Source: Clostridiales bacterium UBA6386 (GTDB lineage: Bacteria > Bacillota > Clostridia > Oscillospirales > Oscillospiraceae). Taken from it: a stretch of 26,576 nt of DNA. Location of the stretch: positions 1-26,576 of the forward strand of contig DJQM01000020.1 of NCBI GenBank assembly GCA_002437585.1. The letters run 5' to 3'. The position numbers were made by a program, and so were the translations under genes. This document shows positions 22,387 to 26,576 of the stretch, in pieces. The stretch's first letter is position 1; every line of letters begins with the position of its first letter. The notes beneath the pieces were generated by a model that saw only the letters and a list, made by a program, of their open reading frames with translations, was not told where the DNA came from and did not search any database.

Positions 22387-22420
22387 GGTTCTTCAAGTGT
22401 CTTAGAACCAATTACACTTG
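22387..22420 (-). other. Interlocking inverted repeats upstream of the DUF3343 gene
   Basis: Two perfect inverted repeats interlock here: GGTTCT/AGAACC (22387-22392, 22404-22409) and CAAGTGT/ACACTTG (22394-22400, 22414-22420). In RNA they would be either mutually exclusive hairpins or a tight pseudoknot. The site is 63 bp upstream of the DUF3343 start. I found no clear promoter for the gene pair, so it may or may not be transcribed with it. Confidence 0.4.
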
Positions 22421-22445
22421 TAGGGGACGATGCCCTCATCGTCCC
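22421..22445. repeat. GTAGGGG-type hairpin repeat
   Basis: TAGGGGACGATG, then CCCT, then CATCGTCCC form a perfect 9-bp hairpin (22424-22432 with 22437-22445). A related unit with the same AGTAGGGG/GTAGGGG entry and a different stem lies at 25808-25830. Units like this appear to be short dispersed palindromes. Confidence 0.5.
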
Positions 22446-22464
22446 AAAGCAAAAAAATTTCTAC

Positions 22465-22678
22465 ACGCAATGCGTGTTTCGGTGCTGTTCCCGCCGGGGG
22501 GGGCAAGGTTCTTGTCTCGGCAAGAACCTTGAGAAGAAGCCGACTCAAGGGGCGCTGCCGAAAAGCCGCCCCCTTGAGAATCCCCCGGCCGCTCCGCCGG
22601 AAGCAGGTCAAAATATTTCGGATCGCTATTATTCGTATTTTGGGGGTGCTCGGGCAATACGAAGAATTTATGACATAA
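22465..22678 (-). repeat. Dispersed structured repeat, copy B
   Basis: This is the second copy of the element at 6155-6365, in the same orientation and again just beyond a minus-strand gene's terminator. Core 22505-22604 differs from copy A at 7 of 100 positions. Stems are AAGGTTCTTG/CAAGAACCTT (22505-22514, 22521-22530), CTCAAGGGG/CCCCTTGAG, and CCGGC/GCCGG (22585-22589, 22596-22600). A further inverted repeat, TTCGTATT/AATACGAA (22632-22639, 22656-22663), is not kept in copy A. It occupies most of the gap between ispF and the DUF3343 gene. Short open frames inside are not credible genes. Confidence 0.85.
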
Positions 22679-22701
22679 AAAAGCGCGGGGATCCCCCGCG
22701 C
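22677..22701 (-). terminator. Intrinsic terminator after ispF
   Basis: On the minus strand the stem GCGCGGGG/CCCCGCGC (22701-22694 with 22690-22683, 3-nt loop) is followed by TTTTTT (22682-22677). It begins 6 nt after the ispF stop and ends the murD-ispD-ispF operon. Confidence 0.88.
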
Positions 22702-22707
22702 CTTTCC

Positions 22708-23181
22708 TTATATTTCTTCCAATAAGCACACCGCGTGGCAGGCCATGCCCTCGCCGGTGCCGGTGAAGCCCAGCTTTTCCTCGGTGGTGGCCTTCACGTT
22801 CACCCGATCCGTCTCCACGCCCACGGCGGCGGCGATATTCGCCTGCATCTGCGGAATGTAGTCCTTCAATTTCGGTCTCTGGGCGATCATGGTCACGTCG
22901 ATGTTGCCCACCTTGCAGCCCTTTTCCGAAACCTTCCGGTACACCTCCCGAAGAAGCATCAGAGAATCCGCCCCCTTGTATTTCGGGTCGGTATCCGGGA
23001 AATGGCGGCCGATATCCCCCAGCCCCGCTGCCCCCAGCAGGGCATCGGACACCGCGTGCAGCAGCACGTCCGCGTCGGAGTGACCCAGCAGCCCCTTCTC
23101 ATACTCGATTTTCACCCCGCCCAGGATCAGGTCTCTGCCCTCCACCAGCCGGTGTACGTCATATCCGTGTCCGATTCTCAT
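22708..23181 (-). CDS. ispF: 2-C-methyl-D-erythritol 2,4-cyclodiphosphate synthase
   Basis: IspF closes the cyclodiphosphate ring in the MEP isoprenoid pathway. The 157-aa product MRIGHGYDVHRLVEGRDLILGGV has the zinc ligands D8, H10 and H42, the LLGHSDADVLLHAVSDALLGAAGLGDIGRHFPDTD block and the C-terminal KATTEEKLGFTGTGEG motif. It overlaps the ispD stop by 4 nt. Length and motifs are standard and no fusion to IspD is present. Confidence 0.98.
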   Translation of the reverse strand: MRIGHGYDVHRLVEGRDLILGGVKIEYEKGLLGHSDADVLLHAVSDALLGAAGLGDIGRHFPDTDPKYKGADSLMLLREVYRKVSEKGCKVGNIDVTMIAQRPKLKDYIPQMQANIAAAVGVETDRVNVKATTEEKLGFTGTGEGMACHAVCLLEEI

Positions 23182-23900
23182 TTCTCTTCCCCCAGAAGCA
23201 GCTCCGCGATTTTCAGGTCTATGGGGGTGGTGATCTTCAGGTTCCGCTCGTCCCCCTCCACGATCTTGATCTTCATGCCCAGCCGCTCTACGGCGGAGCA
23301 GTCGTCTGTAACCTGCGCCTTGTCCGCCGCCGCCTTTTTCAAGGCTCCGCGAAGCAGATCAAAGTCGAAAACCTGAGGGGTCTGTACCGCCCGCAGGCTC
23401 CCCCGGTCGGGCGTGCTTTCCACCACGCCGCCCTTTACGACCTTGATGGTGTCCTTCACCGGAATGGCCGGAGCCGCCGCGCCGTAGGTGTTGGCCGCCC
23501 GGACAGTCCGGTCAATGACCTGCCAGGAGATCAGCGGCCTTGCCCCGTCGTGGACGGCGGCCAGCTTGGTGCCCTTGGGCAGGGCGTTCAGTCCCAGATG
23601 TACCGATTCCTGGCGGCTGCTGCCCCCGCAGACCACCGCCGTGACCTTGCGCATGTCCCGGCACAGGCCGGAGATAGGCCGTATCAGATCCTCCCGGGTG
23701 ACGATGACGATGGAAGCGATGGCATCGCAGTTCTGGAAAGCCCGAACCGTCCGGACAATCATCGGCTCGCCCCCCAGGGAGGCCATCACCTTGTCGATGC
23801 CTCCCATCCGGGAGGCACTGCCCGCGGCCACGATCACCGCGCCGCAGGTTTTCAGCCTCAGCAGCTTCCGGGCAGGCCGGGTCACCTTTGTGATATCCAT
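23178..23900 (-). CDS. ispD: 2-C-methyl-D-erythritol 4-phosphate cytidylyltransferase
   Basis: IspD transfers CMP from CTP to MEP. The 240-aa product has the nucleotide motif AAGSASRMGGIDK (R31, K37), then GGSSRQESV, then VHDGARPL, and TPQVFDFDLL near the end. About 18 extra residues precede the usual first strand. ATG 23900 is preferred because AAGGAG is 8 nt upstream; the GTG at 23906 that overlaps the murD stop is only 2 nt from it. The gene is tightly coupled to murD and ispF, linking isoprenoid (undecaprenyl) supply with peptidoglycan synthesis. Confidence 0.96.
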   Translation of the reverse strand: MDITKVTRPARKLLRLKTCGAVIVAAGSASRMGGIDKVMASLGGEPMIVRTVRAFQNCDAIASIVIVTREDLIRPISGLCRDMRKVTAVVCGGSSRQESVHLGLNALPKGTKLAAVHDGARPLISWQVIDRTVRAANTYGAAAPAIPVKDTIKVVKGGVVESTPDRGSLRAVQTPQVFDFDLLRGALKKAAADKAQVTDDCSAVERLGMKIKIVEGDERNLKITTPIDLKIAELLLGEEK

Positions 23901-23902
23901 GG

Positions 23903-25264
23903 TCACAGCTCCTTCACGAGTTTTTTATAGAAATCGCCCCGGACCATAAAATTCTTGAACTGATCAAAGGCCGCGCTGGCGGGACTCATCAGCACCACGT
24001 CCCCTTCTTTTGCCGCCGCTGCCGCCGCCCGGACTGCCGGCGCAAAGCTGCCGCAGTCCGTAATTTCCAGCCTATTGGGGTCATACGCCGGGCAGGAAAT
24101 CACCGCCTGACGGATCTTCTCCCCGGTGGCGCCGCCCAGGAACAGCTTCTTCACATGGGCGCAGATTTCCGGTCCCAGCACGTCATAGGGAATGTGCTTG
24201 TCGTAGCCTCCGGCAATCAGGATCACCTTCTCCGGGAAGCTGCGCAGACCCGCGATGGTGCGGCTGGGGCTGGAGGCAATGGAGTCATTATAGAACCGCA
24301 CGCCGTCCTTAATGCGCACCAGCTCGATCCGGTGCTCCACGCCGCCGAAGGTTCTTGCCACCTGGCGGATGGTCTCATCCTCCACCAGACCCTCCACCAT
24401 GGCGATGGCCGCCATGTAGTTTTCCACATTATGTACCCCGGGAATCAGGATATCCGAGGCTTTCAGCACAGCTTCCCCGTGACGGCAGATCACCCCGTCC
24501 GCCAGGCACACGTCCGCTTCTTTCTGTCGGGAGAAGAACAGGGTTTTGCCCTTGCCCCGGAAGGCGGCCGTAATGGCATTGTCCGCATTGAGGATCAGGA
24601 TGCCGTTTTCGTCCTGGTAGCGGAAAATGTTGGTTTTCGCCTGGACATATTCCGCCATATCCCTGTGGATATCCAGGTGGTTGGGAGCCAGGTTGGTGAT
24701 CACTGCCCGGACGGGACTGCGCTTCATGTCCATGAGCTGGAAGGAGCTTAGCTCCACCACGGCAAAGTCGTCGGGCTTCATCTGCCGCACGAAAGGCAGC
24801 AGGGGCGTGCCGATATTTCCCCCCAGCCAGACGGTTTTGCCAGCAGCCCTCAGCATTTCGGAAACCAGGGTCGTGGTGGTGGTTTTTCCGTCGGAGCCGG
24901 TCACCGCCAGAATGGTGCAGGGGCAGACCTCAAAGAAAACCTCCATCTCGCTGGTGACCCGGGCACCCCGACCCACTAAGGCCTGAATAGCCGGGTTCGC
25001 CGGGTGCATTCCGGGGGTGCGGAACACGACATCCGCCTCCACGCCGTCGAGATAGTTTTCCCCGACGCGCAGAGCGCAGCCGGCGGTTTCCAGCTCCAGC
25101 ACCTCCTGATCCAGCTTTTCCCGGGGGGTTCTGTCGCAGCCGGTAACATTGCAGCCGAATTCCAGCAGCAGCCGCACCAGCGGCCGGTTGCTCACACCCA
25201 GACCCAGCACCGCGATTCTTTTTCCCTTCAGAGAACGAAAATATTCCGCGAACTTGTCCGTCAT
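23903..25264 (-). CDS. murD: UDP-N-acetylmuramoylalanine-D-glutamate ligase
   Basis: MurD adds D-Glu to UDP-MurNAc-L-Ala. The 453-aa product has an N-terminal Rossmann-like domain (RIAVLGLGVSNRPLVRLL). The ATP-binding loop is GSDGKTTTTT (123-132). The central domain reads NLAPNHLDIHRDMAEYVQAK, and the C-terminal domain includes RIELVRIKDGVRFYNDSIASSPS and VLMSPASAAFDQFKNF. GAGGA lies 7 nt upstream of the ATG. It is the first gene of the murD-ispD-ispF operon, 26 nt after a predicted transcription start. Confidence 0.97.
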   Translation of the reverse strand: MTDKFAEYFRSLKGKRIAVLGLGVSNRPLVRLLLEFGCNVTGCDRTPREKLDQEVLELETAGCALRVGENYLDGVEADVVFRTPGMHPANPAIQALVGRGARVTSEMEVFFEVCPCTILAVTGSDGKTTTTTLVSEMLRAAGKTVWLGGNIGTPLLPFVRQMKPDDFAVVELSSFQLMDMKRSPVRAVITNLAPNHLDIHRDMAEYVQAKTNIFRYQDENGILILNADNAITAAFRGKGKTLFFSRQKEADVCLADGVICRHGEAVLKASDILIPGVHNVENYMAAIAMVEGLVEDETIRQVARTFGGVEHRIELVRIKDGVRFYNDSIASSPSRTIAGLRSFPEKVILIAGGYDKHIPYDVLGPEICAHVKKLFLGGATGEKIRQAVISCPAYDPNRLEITDCGSFAPAVRAAAAAAKEGDVVLMSPASAAFDQFKNFMVRGDFYKKLVKEL

Positions 25265-25296
25265 TGGTCATTCCTCACTTGATAAAGGATACCTAC

Positions 25297-25325
25297 AGTA
25301 TAGCGGTTTCCAAAAGAATTTGCAA
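25297..25325 (-). promoter_or_regulatory. Promoter of murD-ispD-ispF
   Basis: On the minus strand TTGCAA (25325-25320), a 17-nt spacer and TATACT (25302-25297) give a good SigA promoter starting near 25290. Confidence 0.82.
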
Positions 25326-25331
25326 GGGCAT

Positions 25332-25360
25332 TTGACAATTCCCCTTTCTTGGGTTACAAT
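25332..25360 (+). promoter_or_regulatory. rnpB promoter
   Basis: TTGACA (25332-25337), a 17-nt spacer and TACAAT (25355-25360) precede the first P1 base of RNase P RNA (25367) by 7 nt, exactly where transcription should start. Confidence 0.9.
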
Positions 25361-25366
25361 ACATGC

Positions 25367-25707
25367 GCGACCGGGTCGGACAGCCGCGGACGCAAGCCGA
25401 AAGGCTGCGGATGAGGAAAGTCCGGGCTCCACAGGGCAGGGATAACGGGTAACGCCCGCCGAGGGCAACCTCAGGACAAGTGCAACAGAGAGATGTAGCC
25501 GGGTTTCCCGGTCATAGTGAAAAGGTGCGGTAAGAGCGCACCCGCCCCATGGAGACATGCGGGTGCTGTAAACTCTATCCCGGAGCAACGCCGTGGAGGG
25601 ACATAGGTTCGCCCGACCGTCCCGAGGAGGCGGCTTGATCCTGCGGGCAACCGCGGGGCTAGATAGATGGCTGTCAAGACAGAACCCGGCTTATAGACCC
25701 GCGTCGC
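25367..25707 (+). ncRNA. rnpB: RNase P RNA (M1-type)
   Basis: This is the catalytic RNA of ribonuclease P, which matures tRNA 5' ends. It has the universally conserved 5' core GAGGAAAGTCCGGGCTCC (about 25419-25436) and the matching 3' core ACAGAACCCGGCTTATAG (about 25679-25696). P1 is formed by GCGAC and GGGTC at the 5' end (from 25367) pairing with GACCC and GTCGC at the 3' end (to 25707). The promoter places the 5' end at 25367. The overall length of about 341 nt and the general architecture suggest a type A RNA, but I did not fold it. The protein-coding frames across it are not genes. Confidence 0.96.
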
Positions 25708-25750
25708 CAACAAGCACCCATTCGTGAGAGTGAGTGCTTGTTGCGTTATT
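25708..25750 (+). terminator. Hairpin at the 3' end of rnpB
   Basis: A perfect 10-bp stem CAACAAGCAC (25708-25717)/GTGCTTGTTG (25734-25743) directly follows P1. The T tail is weak (CGTTATT), so a second terminator at 25812-25836 may be needed. Confidence 0.65.
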
Positions 25751-25807
25751 CACGGTTCATTATTCACATACCACATTCAAAATACCGGAGCATTTTCAAG
25801 AGAGTAA

Positions 25808-25837
25808 GTAGGGGCGGCCATTGGCCGCCCGCTTTTT
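25808..25837 (+). terminator. GTAGGGG-type hairpin acting as a possible second rnpB terminator
   Basis: GGGCGGCC (25812-25819), ATT and GGCCGCCC (25823-25830) form a strong stem followed by GCTTTTTCTG. The entry sequence AGTAGGGG relates it to the hairpin repeat at 22421-22445. Confidence 0.55.
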
Positions 25838-25854
25838 CTGCACCGAAATAAACA

Positions 25855-26207
25855 CATGTCATTGCGAGGAGGCCAACGGCCAACGTGGCAATCCGTTCTC
25901 CCTTGGCTCCCACTCTGGAGGAGCTGGCGGCGAAGCCGACTGAGAGGGTAAAAATCGCCCTCTCCGCCCCGACCGGGCACCTCTCCCATAGGGAGAGACA
26001 AGACCCTCATCCGCCCGCTGCGGCGGGCACCTATACATTATTGTGCAATTGCCACTGGCAATTGTTAAATTTTGATTCGCTGCGCGGAGCACCACCCCAA
26101 GGGAAGGCAGGGGTTACGGATTGCCACACCAGTGTGCGCACTGGTTCGCAATGACATGCGTTGTACGGTAGCTGCGCGGAGCACCACACTGGTGCGCAAT
26201 GACATGC
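25855..26207. repeat. Mosaic of short palindromic repeats between rnpB and tuf
   Basis: No gene is credible in this gap. CATGTCATTGCGA (25855-25867) and GTGGCAATCCGT (25885-25896) recur in reverse as ACGGATTGCCAC (26116-26127) and TCGCAATGACATG (26146-26158), each pair flanking a different hairpin. CACTGGTTCGCAATGACATGC (26139-26159) repeats at 26187-26207 with one change. GCTGCGCGGAGCACCAC is repeated exactly at 26079-26095 and 26171-26187. Further hairpins are CTCTCCC/GGGAGAG (25981-25997), GCCCGC/GCGGGC (26013-26028) and the palindrome CAATTGCCA-C-TGGCAATTG (26046-26064). No transposase is present. Confidence 0.8.
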
Positions 26208-26301
26208 AATATGTGATTGATACTACAAGAACGATACCGAGCACGCCCTATGGTTTTTCGGCCAGCTAGCACACGCATTTGCTGTCGGATCAGCCGACAG
26301 C

Positions 26302-26331
26302 AAAAAAACGCCCCAGGCAGAGCCTGGGGCG
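26302..26331 (-). terminator. tuf terminator
   Basis: On the minus strand the stem CGCCCCAGGC/GCCTGGGGCG (26331-26322 with 26318-26309, loop TCT) is followed by TTTTTTT (26308-26302). It lies 26 bp past the tuf stop. A second hairpin, GCTGTCGG/CCGACAGC (26281-26301), follows at once. Confidence 0.92.
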
Positions 26332-26357
26332 CAATTGTGTCAGGATTCTACTGAAAA

Positions 26358-26576
26358 TTACTCAGAAACCTCGGTGACAACACCGGAACCGACGGTACGG
26401 CCGCCCTCGCGGATAGCGAAACGCAGACCCTTCTCGATAGCGATGGGGGTAATCAGCTCAACGTTCATCACAACGTTATCGCCGGGCATGCACATCTCAA
26501 CGCCTTCGGGCAGGGAGATGATGCCGGTCACGTCAGTGGTACGGAAGTAGAACTGAGGACGATAGTTGTTGAAGAA
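26358..26576 (-). CDS. tuf: Elongation factor Tu (C-terminal 72 residues; 5' part outside window)
   Basis: EF-Tu delivers aminoacyl-tRNA to the ribosome. The visible end of domain III reads FFNNYRPQFYFRTTDVTG, then PEGVEMCMPGDNVVMNVELI, and finishes GLRFAIREGGRTVGSGVVTEVSE, an unmistakable EF-Tu C-terminus. The N-terminal GTPase and domain II lie beyond the right edge. It is on the same strand as the S10 operon but more than 22 kb upstream of rpsJ. The stop at 26358 is followed by a strong terminator, so it does not read into the next genes. Confidence 0.97.
   Translation of the reverse strand, partial: FFNNYRPQFYFRTTDVTGIISLPEGVEMCMPGDNVVMNVELITPIAIEKGLRFAIREGGRTVGSGVVTEVSE

Noticed and set aside
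25471..25713. Minus-strand open frame across rnpB
   Set aside because: It lies antisense to a confidently identified RNase P RNA; such frames are a known misannotation.
25885..26154. 89-codon plus-strand frame in the rnpB-tuf gap
   Set aside because: It is made entirely of palindromic repeat units and lacks a ribosome site.
25855..26158. Insertion sequence
   Set aside because: Inverted ends exist but there is no transposase gene and the interior is other short repeats; repeat mosaic is the safer call.
25855..26207. CRISPR array
   Set aside because: Repeats are inverted, irregularly spaced and few, with no spacers of constant size and no cas genes.

Overview
The window reads as a high-G+C Gram-positive (Firmicutes) chromosome, most likely from the Oscillospirales/Oscillospiraceae. 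This is inferred from the gene families (RemA, CdaA-CdaR, PrkC with PASTA domains, the DUF3343/desulfurase pair, GSDGKTT-type MurD), strong AGGAGG ribosome binding sites, SigA-like promoters, and intergenic palindromic repeats of a kind common in gut clostridia. Almost every gene is on the minus strand. The only plus-strand genes I support are a small XRE regulator and the RNase P RNA.

Read in the direction of minus-strand transcription (right to left): 26358-26576 is the 3' end of tuf with its terminator. 25708-26357 is a gene-free mosaic of short palindromic repeats. rnpB (25367-25707, plus) is divergent from the operon murD-ispD-ispF (25264-22708), and the two promoters lie back to back. 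After the ispF terminator there is a 383-bp gap holding a structured dispersed repeat and a leader with interlocking inverted repeats. Then comes a DUF3343 thiol carrier translationally coupled to a cysteine desulfurase (22324-20976).

A strong promoter at 20952-20924 drives a tightly packed run of fifteen genes, cdaA-cdaR-rseC-like-yicC-remA-gmk-rpoZ-priA-def-fmt-rsmB-rlmN-prpC-prkC-rsgA (20847-6408). Many of these junctions overlap by 1-14 nt and the run ends at one hairpin terminator. It combines c-di-AMP synthesis, guanine nucleotide supply, replication restart, formyl-methionine start/removal, rRNA methylation, ribosome assembly and the PASTA kinase/PP2C phosphatase pair.

A second copy of the dispersed repeat sits between rsgA and an ECF sigma factor with its probable membrane anti-sigma partner (6004-4969). 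Next is a small XRE regulator divergent from an unknown 69-aa basic protein, with a perfect 9-bp inverted repeat between them. The last block is the S10 ribosomal protein operon rpsJ-rplC-rplD-rplW-rplB-rpsS-rplV-rpsC, with a consensus promoter and a roughly 270-nt structured leader. rpsC runs off the left edge.

I found no CRISPR array, prophage, transposase or tRNA gene. The genes are mostly conserved housekeeping genes. The less explained content is in the intergenic DNA: a 93%-identical structured repeat pair with a compensatory base change, constant-flank/variable-hairpin repeats, and several candidate operators and leaders. I cannot claim a wholly new system from this window.
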